DNA of 7,886 bases from an uncultured Selenomonas sp. (lineage in GTDB: Bacteria > Bacillota > Negativicutes > Selenomonadales > Selenomonadaceae), in NCBI GenBank assembly GCA_905373085.1, contig CAJPRR010000104.1, positions 1 through 7,886 on the forward strand. The letters are read 5' to 3'. A program made the position numbers and the translations under genes. Shown piece by piece: positions 1 to 5,943 of this stretch. The notes beneath the pieces were generated by a model, which saw only the letters and a program-made list of their open reading frames with translations, was not told the origin of the DNA and did not search any database. Positions within the stretch are counted from its first letter, which is position 1. Each line of letters opens with the position of its first letter.

Positions 1-140
1 GGCAGCGATGTTTGTTTCGGCGCTCGATTGGGATCGGGAAACTTCACCATATAGAGCTTGTCATCGTACAGCATCGTCCACTTGCTCTCCGAACCTCCGA
101 AGCGATTCGGCAGCCATTTCACATGCGTCAAATCAACCAT
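1..140 (-). CDS. HipA/CtkA-family protein kinase, N-terminal 46 residues (cut by window edge)
   Basis: The open frame starts with ATG at 140-138 and runs off the window at position 1. The visible residues include FGGSESKWTMLYDDKLYMVK followed by FPDP. This matches the start of the CtkA branch of the HipA kinase family (Helicobacter JHP940-type), where a glycine-rich FGG segment, a strand ending in YMVKFP and the phosphate-binding lysine form the N-lobe. From family knowledge these are serine/threonine kinases, some acting as toxins. The start overlaps the stop of the upstream small gene (ATGGTTGA) and has a GGAGGG ribosome binding site inside that gene, so translation is probably coupled. The catalytic loop lies outside the window, so activity cannot be judged. 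The family call is firm; a toxin role is inference. Confidence 0.8.
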   Translation of the reverse strand, partial: MVDLTHVKWLPNRFGGSESKWTMLYDDKLYMVKFPDPNRAPKQTSL

Positions 141-354
141 CAATCAGCCCTCCGAAATACGTCAGCATTTCCTCCCGTGTACCTGCTGAAATATCGCCTT
201 CCTTCATGGCGTATTTTGTTTCAGAATAAAGATGGTGCATCGCAACAATCATTCCTATATCATTCTTTTCCTCATGCGCTCGATAAAATTCTTCCATATA
301 GTCGCGAAGAAGATCTTCGTAATCTTGCGGATTGTACTTATAGACTGCTTCCAT
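133..354 (-). CDS. Small acidic protein, paralogue of the 415-639 product; possible kinase partner
   Basis: This is a 73-residue protein with no recognised family, no signal peptide and no membrane segment. It is rich in Asp and Glu and looks helical. It is clearly paralogous to the product of 415-639: both share a KYNPxDYxDxL segment near the N-terminus, an AMKEG motif in the middle, and R-x-EML-x-Y with a terminal LI near the end. A GAGGG ribosome binding site lies just upstream of the ATG. The stop overlaps the kinase start by 8 bases. Small genes coupled to HipA-type kinases are often antitoxins or regulators, but this protein does not look like the helix-turn-helix HipB, so that role is only a suggestion. 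The DNA here is visibly more AT-rich than the T4SS genes. Confidence 0.8.
   Translation of the reverse strand: MEAVYKYNPQDYEDLLRDYMEEFYRAHEEKNDIGMIVAMHHLYSETKYAMKEGDISAGTREEMLTYFGGLIDG
148..153 (-). promoter_or_regulatory. Ribosome binding site fixing the kinase start
   Basis: GGAGGG on the minus strand lies 7 bases upstream of the ATG at 140-138, inside the end of the preceding small gene. It selects this ATG over the in-frame TTG and GTG codons just downstream and supports coupled translation of the two genes. Confidence 0.7.
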
Positions 355-399
355 GATGAATCCCTCGTTTCGCTGAGCCGTCCTAGTGATTCGTATGCC

Positions 400-413
400 A
401 TTCTATATAGAAT
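400..413. repeat. 14-bp perfect palindrome between the two small genes
   Basis: ATTCTATATAGAAT is a perfect dyad just past the stop of the 415-639 gene and about 45 bases upstream of the next start. It could be an operator or only an AT-rich chance palindrome. There is no T-run, so it is not an intrinsic terminator. Confidence 0.4.
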
Positions 414-414
414 A

Positions 415-639
415 TCAAGCATTCGGAATCAAATCGTCATAATAGAAAAGCATCTCATCACGGTCTTTGGGAGACAGCATTCCTTCTTTCATCGCCTGTT
501 TCGTGTCGTTGTACATGCGCCGCCATGCGTGTTCCATGAGGAATACGTCTCCCGCCTGCATCGCTTCAGCGAAAAGCGTCATGCTTTCTTCCAGATAATC
601 GACGTAATCCTTCGGATTGTATTTGATTTGCTGCTCCAT
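415..639 (-). CDS. Small acidic protein, first member of the paralogous pair
   Basis: This is a 74-residue protein of unknown family. I chose the ATG at 639-637 because GAAAGGAG sits at the right distance upstream and because it aligns the N-terminus with its paralogue (M-E then KYNPxDY). The longer open frame to 783 would read through the promoter at 677-705 and into the preceding gene. Conserved positions shared with the 133-354 product include KYNPxDY, TKxAMKEG, the RxEML motif and a final LI. It is probably soluble and cytoplasmic. It is the first gene of a leftward unit with its own promoter that leads to the HipA/CtkA-like kinase. Function is unknown; a partner or antitoxin role is inferred from position only. 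Confidence 0.82.
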   Translation of the reverse strand: MEQQIKYNPKDYVDYLEESMTLFAEAMQAGDVFLMEHAWRRMYNDTKQAMKEGMLSPKDRDEMLFYYDDLIPNA

Positions 640-676
640 TTTGCCGCTCCTTTCTTCGCGTAGTTCTCTTTTTCTT

Positions 677-705
677 ATTATACCACAGACAACGAGCAAC
701 AAAAC
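677..705 (-). promoter_or_regulatory. Extended -10 promoter for the small-protein/kinase unit
   Basis: On the minus strand a perfect TATAAT (682-677) is preceded by TGG, giving an extended -10 element. With a 17-base spacer the -35 hexamer is GTTTTG (705-700), which is weak, as is usual for extended -10 promoters. Transcription would start near 670, about 30 bases before the start codon at 639. The promoter begins only 8 bases after the stop of the preceding T4SS gene, so the kinase module can be expressed apart from the transfer operon. Confidence 0.65.
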
Positions 706-712
706 AGCAGCA

Positions 713-1597
713 TCATTTGAACGGCACGAATCCCTGCGGTTTTGGCCGTTCGTAGCCGGTGAGGGCTGCTGAAGCCTTGTCAAAGGGATCGGCGATGAGG
801 ATTTTTGCGTCCTGCATGGTCTTCTGGTGCTCGATTGCCTCGTCGAGTTCTTCCCTCTGTTTTGTGACGCCGAGATTCAGCCATGCGGCATAGAGCGCTT
901 TCGTCTGCGCCTTTTCCGCTGCTTCAAGCGCTTGGAGCTGCGTAACGATCTGCTTGAGTGCTGTCTCGCTCTCGGTGTTGGCCGCCGCTTCGACGAGCGC
1001 ATTGACGGCGGCGTTCGTCTGTGCGCGATCGGCGAGCGCCTTCTGCGCTGCTGCGGCATAGCTCGCTGCGGCAGCGTCAATTTCCCGTCTCTGCTCCGCC
1101 TTGTTGCGCGGCGCTTCGTATTGCGCCTCGTTTTCTTCATAGTTGTGGAAGTACGGACTTGTGCGCAGATCGTTTCTCTCGATCGCCATCTGATAGATCG
1201 CATCGGTGTTCTGCTGCTTCTCGCCCATGACGGCACTGTTGTAGACGATGAGACTCGGAGGAAGCTGACGGCGGTTGTCCGTGTAGATGCCGAACTGTTC
1301 GGCCACCAGCTTCAGGATGTCGAGGAAGTTGCCGCCGAAGAGGACGGACTTGATGTCGCGCGTGTAGTCGTAGACATTGCCGCCTTGCGCCGCCATGTCA
1401 CGCAGAGTGAACGGCGACGGTGCGGAATCCGGATAGGATATGCTCGTCAGACTGTAGTAGTTCGGCGGATCGAACGGCCGATCGACGCCCGGAATGATGT
1501 GCGCCCAACCGCCGCGCACGCTGCCCGCCAGAAGTCCGCCGGTTACAGCAAGAACGAGCGCGGCTTTTCCCCACAGGGGAAGTTTTGGCCTTTTCAT
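713..1597 (-). CDS. VirB5/TrbJ-like secreted T4SS protein
   Basis: This 294-residue protein has a basic N-terminus and a hydrophobic signal segment at about residues 10-33. A proline- and tyrosine-rich region (35-65) follows, then a mostly helical body. Residues 170-262 are Ala/Gln/Glu-rich coiled coil in the style of VirB5/TrbJ C-terminal domains, and they resemble the matching part of the 5980-6813 product. VirB5-type proteins act outside the inner membrane, near the pilus tip or channel. The ATG at 1597 has an AAGGGAGAG site upstream and lies 23 bases after the preceding gene's stop, so the two are cotranscribed. The VirB5 assignment rests on architecture and context because this family is poorly conserved. 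It could be another secreted T4SS accessory protein. Confidence 0.55.
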   Translation of the reverse strand: MKRPKLPLWGKAALVLAVTGGLLAGSVRGGWAHIIPGVDRPFDPPNYYSLTSISYPDSAPSPFTLRDMAAQGGNVYDYTRDIKSVLFGGNFLDILKLVAEQFGIYTDNRRQLPPSLIVYNSAVMGEKQQNTDAIYQMAIERNDLRTSPYFHNYEENEAQYEAPRNKAEQRREIDAAAASYAAAAQKALADRAQTNAAVNALVEAAANTESETALKQIVTQLQALEAAEKAQTKALYAAWLNLGVTKQREELDEAIEHQKTMQDAKILIADPFDKASAALTGYERPKPQGFVPFK

Positions 1598-1620
1598 CGA
1601 AATCTCTCCCTTCGTATCTA

Positions 1621-3564
1621 TCAGCCGTCTTTTGAGAGGCGGAAGCCTCCGCCGCCGAACTGCGTGAGGATGAACTTGCTCATGCGGTCGGCGAAGAACA
1701 TGTAGAGCAGCACGACGAGCGTCAGCTGCAAGAGCAGGGCGACGTTGGCGAACGACTGCGTGATCGAGCCGCCTCCTTGTCCCAATGCGCCCTTCATGCC
1801 TTGGATGTACTCTTCCAAAGGTGCGGTATAGTAATGCCCGTGACGCAAGGCGGCGGCGTATTCCTCCACCGTCTTTGCCTCGAAAAGCCCGTCCTCGGCG
1901 TATGCCGCGAGCGTCCTTGCATAGTCCTGGGCAAACTCCTCATCGGTGTCGTAGTGCGTGTAGGTACTGCCGTTGTAGCCCATGCCTGCATAGTTGTGGT
2001 CTTCGACGGCGAGCGGGCTTGTGAAATAGGAGGATTCATGCGCCATCTGCGCCCAGATCCAGTCCGCACGCAGTTCGTAGCCTCTTGCACGCAGGAGCGC
2101 CTGCACGCGGTAGGCAAGCTCCGCCTTGGGCTTGCCTGTGAGATCGGCTCCCTGGCTTCCCGCCGATTCGGACACCGTGCCCGGCGGCTTGGCCGGTTCG
2201 GCGCTCGCCGTGCTCGTCGCCTTGATCGTGGTCGAACCGGCGAGGTTGCCGACGACGAGGTTCTGCATCGTCATTTGCAGCATGAGCGCGAACAGGCAGA
2301 AGAACATGAGGTTCAAAGAAGCGGCGAATACGCCGCTGATGCCGTTCGAGGCATACTTGCGGACATGCTTCAATCCGGCAAAAGTGAAGCTCATGAAGCT
2401 GAAGAGAATCGTCAGGTAGAACTCGATGTACGCCATGGCGATCTGGTAGCCGATGATGCAGAAGAGCGCGAAGAGGATGACGCCGAAGACAAGGCAGGCA
2501 AGGGCGACCTTGCCGTGGAAGACGAAATCAAGGATGCTGTGAACCTGCATCGCTTGATTGATAACCTGCGCGATGATGTTCATGCCCTTCTGCACGACGA
2601 GCGTCGGATCGGACACAGCCGCCTCGGCTGCCGCCGCATCCCCGCCGACGAGCGCACCGATCTGCGGCAGACCGTGCAGCGAGAGATTGCCGACGAAATC
2701 GCCCCAGCCGAAAAGCAGAACGCAGCAGAAACCGTAGAAGAGTCCGCGACGCACGATCCATGGGAATAGGCCTTCGCGGTCTTCCTCGGTGGAGCGCATC
2801 GCTTTCAGCATAGCAGCCAAGGCAATGTCGATGGAGACGAGGATGAAGAAGATCTTCGCGACATGCGTCTTCAAGATGTCGAGCGCCTTCGTGATAAGTT
2901 CAGTCAGCTTCTCGATGACGTCGCGGATAGGCTTCGCGAAGTCGTTTGCAACGACCCAATCCTTGACCGCGCCGTGCGCATCCTGCGGCGCTGCTCCGCC
3001 GCCGTTGCCGCCACCCAGTGCCTTTTCCATGTCCAGAAGCCCCGGCACATACAGCCCCGGATCGACGGGATCGCCGTAGATGCCGTTGGGCAGGACTTCA
3101 AAGTGGCAGTGCGGCCCGGTTGAGTTGCCCGTGGAGCCTGCATAGGCGATGACCTGCCCCTGCGCTACAGACTGTCCTGCCTCCACGGCGCACGCATTGT
3201 TGTGCCCGTAAAGCGTATAAAGGTTGCCTCCGTGGTCGATGATTACGGTATTGCCGTAGCCCGAAACCCAGCCGGCGGAGTAAACGACACCGGATGTCGC
3301 TGCATAAACTTCCTGATCGTAGTCTGCCGCCAAGTCAACGCCCGAATGATACTTCCATGTGCCTTCGATGGGATGGATGCGCCAGCCCTGCGGACTGGTG
3401 ACCTTCATCGGATTGACCGGCGAAATCATCTGGCCTCTCTGCCCATAGTTGCCGTCCATGCGGTCGATTTCCTGCGTGTCCTCGCTGTAGGCGTGGACGA
3501 CGCCCGGCAATGCGGCGAAAACGCCCGCAAGGAAAAGCAGGAAGAGCAAGCATCTGCGAATCAT
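1621..3564 (-). CDS. Tripartite T4SS protein: M23 peptidase, VirB6/TrbL-like membrane domain, glucosaminidase-like domain
   Basis: This is a 647-residue protein. Residues 1-25 form a signal peptide or anchor. Residues 48-170 are an M23 (LytM) zinc endopeptidase with its residues intact: H73 and D77 in HSGVD, H121 in LYGH, and H152/H154 in HCHFEV. Such enzymes cut peptidoglycan cross-links. Residues 225-435 hold several membrane segments (about 234-255, 273-290, 352-398, 410-433); the 362-428 stretch resembles the VirB6/TrbL core of the neighbouring 4110-5723 product. After a Thr/Ser/Pro linker (440-475), residues 478-595 look like a FlgJ/GH73 glucosaminidase or lysozyme-like domain, with AHESSYFTSPLA (candidate catalytic E510) and NYAGMGY. 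A last membrane helix spans about 604-625. I chose the ATG at 3564 for its AAGGAGG site 7 bases upstream and the signal peptide that follows. It probably opens the wall while forming part of the channel. Confidence 0.85.
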   Translation of the reverse strand: MIRRCLLFLLFLAGVFAALPGVVHAYSEDTQEIDRMDGNYGQRGQMISPVNPMKVTSPQGWRIHPIEGTWKYHSGVDLAADYDQEVYAATSGVVYSAGWVSGYGNTVIIDHGGNLYTLYGHNNACAVEAGQSVAQGQVIAYAGSTGNSTGPHCHFEVLPNGIYGDPVDPGLYVPGLLDMEKALGGGNGGGAAPQDAHGAVKDWVVANDFAKPIRDVIEKLTELITKALDILKTHVAKIFFILVSIDIALAAMLKAMRSTEEDREGLFPWIVRRGLFYGFCCVLLFGWGDFVGNLSLHGLPQIGALVGGDAAAAEAAVSDPTLVVQKGMNIIAQVINQAMQVHSILDFVFHGKVALACLVFGVILFALFCIIGYQIAMAYIEFYLTILFSFMSFTFAGLKHVRKYASNGISGVFAASLNLMFFCLFALMLQMTMQNLVVGNLAGSTTIKATSTASAEPAKPPGTVSESAGSQGADLTGKPKAELAYRVQALLRARGYELRADWIWAQMAHESSYFTSPLAVEDHNYAGMGYNGSTYTHYDTDEEFAQDYARTLAAYAEDGLFEAKTVEEYAAALRHGHYYTAPLEEYIQGMKGALGQGGGSITQSFANVALLLQLTLVVLLYMFFADRMSKFILTQFGGGGFRLSKDG

Positions 3565-3600
3565 GAACGAGCCTCCTTGGCAGAAAGTTATGGAAAAACC

Positions 3601-3629
3601 TTGACAATGCTCCATGCCTATACTACGAT
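3601..3629 (+). promoter_or_regulatory. Promoter for the plus-strand gene
   Basis: A consensus -35 TTGACA (3601-3606) is followed, after 17 bases, by TACGAT (3624-3629). The start would be near 3636, about 40 bases before the ATG at 3677. An inverted repeat, ATGCTC at 3607-3612 and GAGCAT at 3630-3635, brackets the spacer and -10 and could be an operator. I see no convincing leftward promoter for the divergent gene in this 112-base gap. Confidence 0.6.
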
Positions 3630-3676
3630 GAGCATAGAGTTTTTTTGCACATACATTGGATATGGGAGGAATTACG

Positions 3677-4078
3677 ATGGGACTCTTTTGGGGAAACGAC
3701 AATCCGAAACAGCAGCAAGAGCAGCCGCCGCAGCAGCCGCAAAAAACGCCCTACGGCAATCCCGTCGTCGATCGGGAAACCTTGCGCTGCATGAGTCTCG
3801 CAACGATGGATACGCTCGGCTGCGGCATGAGCGCCAAGTTTTCCGGCGACACCTGGCTCGAATATGTGATGCCCAATCTGACCTGCCTCATTCACAATAT
3901 CAATGACGGTGTTTATAAAAACAACTGCCACATCCGCGAAATCAAAGATATGGTGAAGCAACTGGTCGAGGAAAACAAGGAACTGCGTGAGCGCGTAGCT
4001 CATCTTGAAGAGCAGCAAGCCTCAGCACAAACCGCATCAACCTATCGCACGAATCATCCCAGAAGCATGGCCATCTAA
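3677..4078 (+). CDS. Unrecognised small protein with Gln/Pro-rich N-terminus and C-terminal coiled coil
   Basis: This is a 133-residue protein that I do not recognise. The ATG at 3677 has GGGAGG 7 bases upstream; the longer frame from 3656 would place that site inside the gene. Residues 10-24 are Gln/Pro-rich. Residues 33-84 form a compact region with four cysteines (38, 49, 70, 84). Residues 86-115 are a heptad-like coiled coil (REIKDMVKQLVEENKELRER), suggesting an oligomer. There is no signal peptide or membrane segment, so it is probably cytoplasmic. It is the only plus-strand gene here and sits between two leftward T4SS genes with its own promoter and terminator. It could be an accessory gene or a regulator; nothing shows which. 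The opposite-strand frame across it lacks a ribosome binding site and is a shadow. Confidence 0.8.
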   Translation: MGLFWGNDNPKQQQEQPPQQPQKTPYGNPVVDRETLRCMSLATMDTLGCGMSAKFSGDTWLEYVMPNLTCLIHNINDGVYKNNCHIREIKDMVKQLVEENKELRERVAHLEEQQASAQTASTYRTNHPRSMAI

Positions 4079-4082
4079 ACAG

Positions 4083-4115
4083 GAAGGACAGGAAGAGCCT
4101 GTCCTTCTTTTATTT
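4083..4115 (+). terminator. Rho-independent terminator of the plus-strand gene
   Basis: A 10-bp stem, GAAGGACAGG (4083-4092) paired with CCTGTCCTTC (4098-4107), encloses a 5-base loop and is followed by a T-rich run (TTTTATTT). It begins 4 bases after the stop of the 3677-4078 gene. The downstream arm and tail overlap the last bases of the convergent 4110-5723 gene. On the minus strand no T-run follows, so it should act mainly on rightward transcripts. Confidence 0.8.
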
Positions 4116-5723
4116 GTTCTTGGTGTCTTTGTCTATGTCGCTCTTTGGTGTCACTGCAACAGCGCCGCCACCGCCGCCACCCGGAGGCGGTGGCGGTTTG
4201 TCGTCATAATCTCCCGTACGAATCTTGTGAAGCGTCTTCGTCGGCGGATTTTTCAAGTTGTTGTAGAAGGTATCGATCGAGCCGCGATAGCTCTGTCCGA
4301 TGCGCGAGTTCATCGCATAATTGCGTCCGAGCTGCGTCAGTGTGCCTGTGACGCCGCCTTGTCCGGCGAAGGACGCCGCCGCTCTTGCCGCCTGCAGCGT
4401 GCCGGTCTGGCCAGCGACAGCGGCTGCAGCGTTGACGGCGGTGTTCGCACCGCTCTTGATCGTGCCAATCATGTCGCTGCCGCTGAGCTGCGGAGAACCA
4501 TTCAGAAGCCCCGAGACGAGCGCCGGGGCTTTCTTCGTCAGAAGATAGACCATGCCGCTCGCGAGGACGATCTGCAGGATAACGCCCATGTCGTCGATCA
4601 GGCTCGACGACTTCGGCAGCTTGTTGACGAAGCTCTCGATGAACGGCACGCTCATCGCACCGATAAAGCCGACGACACTGAGCTTGATCGCGAGATTGAA
4701 CATCGCGCCGATGCCCTTTTCCGCAAGGAAGGCGAACTTGCTCATCACGCCGAAGGCGAGCAAGGGGATTGTCAGGAGCGCCATCGTGAGGAATTCGATC
4801 TTCGCCATGAAGATTTCAAGCGCGACCATGAAGAGACAGTAGGTCAGGATGACGAGCGCGGCGATGACGACGAGCATCAAGCCCAAGCTGTTGAAATGCA
4901 AGTCTCCGTAGATGCCCGCTGCCGCCGTGATCGTCATGGAGACGATCTTGTTGCACGTCTGCCCGAGCGTCAAAGAGCCTCCTCCCGCCTTCTCGCCGAG
5001 CATCTGGAAGCCCTCTCCTAAAGAGGTCATGAGCTTGATCCAGTTCGTCATGAGAAACATGAAGAAACCGATTTTTAGCGTCATGTGGATCAGATATTGC
5101 AGTTTGTCGCCCGACATGAACTTCAGGCTCAGCTCCCACGAAGCCTGTACGACAGCAAGAATGATAAGAAGGCGCAGGCAGTACGGCATGATGTTCTCAG
5201 CGCCGGGCGTGATGACCTTTTTCTCGTAGTGGTCGAGGAAGCCGCCGAGGATGCTGACGTCTTCCGCCTTGCCCGCATCCTTCGTGACAAGATCGGGCTT
5301 GTAGTATTCGATATGCGCCGTCTTGTGGTCTTTATTCGCCAAACTCCAGAGATCCGTATCGACGAGGAACGCACCGAAGTTGAAAGCAAGCCCGATGCCG
5401 AGCATCGCCTGCCAAAGGAACTTCTTGCCATCCTCCAAGCCGAAGGCGATCATCATGCCTGCAATCGCCGTCATGACGATGAGGATGATGTGCAGTGCCT
5501 TGAGCGTGCCGGAGACGAGCGTCTTGAGGTTCTCGTCAAATTCCCCGCCAAGTCCCGTGCCCGCCTGCGCGATCGTTGTCGTCTCCTCGCCATGCGGGAT
5601 AAAGCCCGTGCCTGCGGCAAAACCAAAGCTCGCGTTCGCTGCTGCGGCTGCGAGGAGAATTGCGAACACAAGGAAGAACTTCCTCTTGTCTATGCCGCAA
5701 ACAAGCTCCCGAATCGTTTCCAT
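4110..5723 (-). CDS. VirB6/TrbL-like T4SS channel protein with a pilin-like N-terminal region
   Basis: This is a 537-residue polytopic membrane protein. A signal sequence covers about residues 14-37. Residues 62-121 form two membrane helices joined by a short loop (GMMIAFGLEDGKKF), which closely resembles mature VirB2/TrbC pilin. A hydrophilic region (125-175) follows, then further membrane helices at about 180-197, 212-228, 278-300, 305-326, 340-362 and 378-395. The 291-357 stretch (AKIEFLTMALLTIPLLAFG) fits the VirB6/TrbL core. The tail (410-537) is Ala/Gly-rich and ends with a PPPPPGGGGGG run and a charged segment. VirB6-type proteins form part of the inner-membrane channel. The ATG at 5723 follows AAGGAGG at short spacing. 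The repeat array at 5736-5976 lies directly upstream and may control it. Confidence 0.8.
   Translation of the reverse strand: METIRELVCGIDKRKFFLVFAILLAAAAANASFGFAAGTGFIPHGEETTTIAQAGTGLGGEFDENLKTLVSGTLKALHIILIVMTAIAGMMIAFGLEDGKKFLWQAMLGIGLAFNFGAFLVDTDLWSLANKDHKTAHIEYYKPDLVTKDAGKAEDVSILGGFLDHYEKKVITPGAENIMPYCLRLLIILAVVQASWELSLKFMSGDKLQYLIHMTLKIGFFMFLMTNWIKLMTSLGEGFQMLGEKAGGGSLTLGQTCNKIVSMTITAAAGIYGDLHFNSLGLMLVVIAALVILTYCLFMVALEIFMAKIEFLTMALLTIPLLAFGVMSKFAFLAEKGIGAMFNLAIKLSVVGFIGAMSVPFIESFVNKLPKSSSLIDDMGVILQIVLASGMVYLLTKKAPALVSGLLNGSPQLSGSDMIGTIKSGANTAVNAAAAVAGQTGTLQAARAAASFAGQGGVTGTLTQLGRNYAMNSRIGQSYRGSIDTFYNNLKNPPTKTLHKIRTGDYDDKPPPPPGGGGGGAVAVTPKSDIDKDTKNK
4165..4196. repeat. GC-rich inverted repeat inside the coding region
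   Basis: CCGCCACCGCC (4165-4175) and GGCGGTGGCGG (4186-4196) are perfect complements around a 10-base loop. They encode the Gly and Pro runs near the C-terminus of the VirB6-like protein and follow largely from those codons. The mRNA would form a strong hairpin about 55 bases before the stop codon. Confidence 0.5.
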
Positions 5724-5756
5724 AATTCCTCCTTGTTTTAATTTCCACTTAATTCA

Positions 5757-5777
5757 AGGTGTCCAAATTGGACACCT
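5757..5777. repeat. Dyad repeat copy 1 (perfect)
   Basis: Two perfect 10-base arms, AGGTGTCCAA and TTGGACACCT, flank one central A. The companion dyad TGAATccgATTCA is at 5777-5789. This copy is nearest to the start of the VirB6-like gene, 34 bases from its ATG. Confidence 0.85.
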
Positions 5778-5812
5778 GAATCCGATTCATCTTTTAATTT
5801 TATGTTCATATT

Positions 5813-5833
5813 CGGTGTCCAAATTGGACACCT
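5813..5833. repeat. Dyad repeat copy 2
   Basis: Identical to copy 1 except that the outermost left base is C, leaving 9-base arms. The companion dyad is TGAAgaaaTTCA at 5833-5844. Confidence 0.85.
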
Positions 5834-5877
5834 GAAGAAATTCATTCAAGATTCATCTTTTATCATCTGCTTGTCGT

Positions 5878-5898
5878 CGATGTCCAAATTAAATATAT
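5878..5898. repeat. Dyad repeat copy 3 (half-site only)
   Basis: The left half keeps ATGTCCAAATT, but the right half has decayed to an AT-rich sequence with no GGACACC. The companion dyad TGAAgataTTCA at 5898-5909 and the spacing to the neighbours are kept. Confidence 0.65.
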
Positions 5899-5943
5899 GA
5901 AGATATTCATTTTTTATTCATATTTTAATCTTTCCTTCAATCT

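Noticed and set aside
12..356. Plus-strand frame across the kinase start and the small gene
   Set aside because: It is antisense to two overlapping minus-strand genes that have ribosome binding sites and homology, and has no supporting signal of its own.
827..1705. Long plus-strand frame opposite the VirB5-like gene
   Set aside because: It is an arginine-rich shadow of a GC-rich gene; the minus-strand product has a signal peptide and sensible composition.
1777..2769. Long plus-strand frame opposite the tripartite gene
   Set aside because: Its composition is typical of an antisense shadow, and the minus-strand protein carries recognisable catalytic motifs.
3623..4018. Minus-strand frame opposite the small plus-strand gene
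   Set aside because: It has no ribosome binding site, while the plus-strand gene has a promoter, a strong ribosome binding site and a terminator.
4165..4196. GC-rich hairpin as a regulatory element
   Set aside because: Complementary Gly (GGC/GGT) and Pro (CCG/CCA) codons explain the inverted repeat, so I list it only as a repeat.
4005..5021. Plus-strand frame opposite the VirB6-like gene
   Set aside because: It is a shadow rich in Arg, Asp and His, and the terminator at 4083-4115 lies within it.
5738..5845. A 35-codon minus-strand frame through repeat copies 1 and 2, plus shorter leader-like frames starting ATGAAT in other units
   Set aside because: No ribosome binding site precedes them, the unit lengths shift frame from copy to copy, and the peptides are not conserved between units. 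The similarity lies in DNA dyads, not codons.
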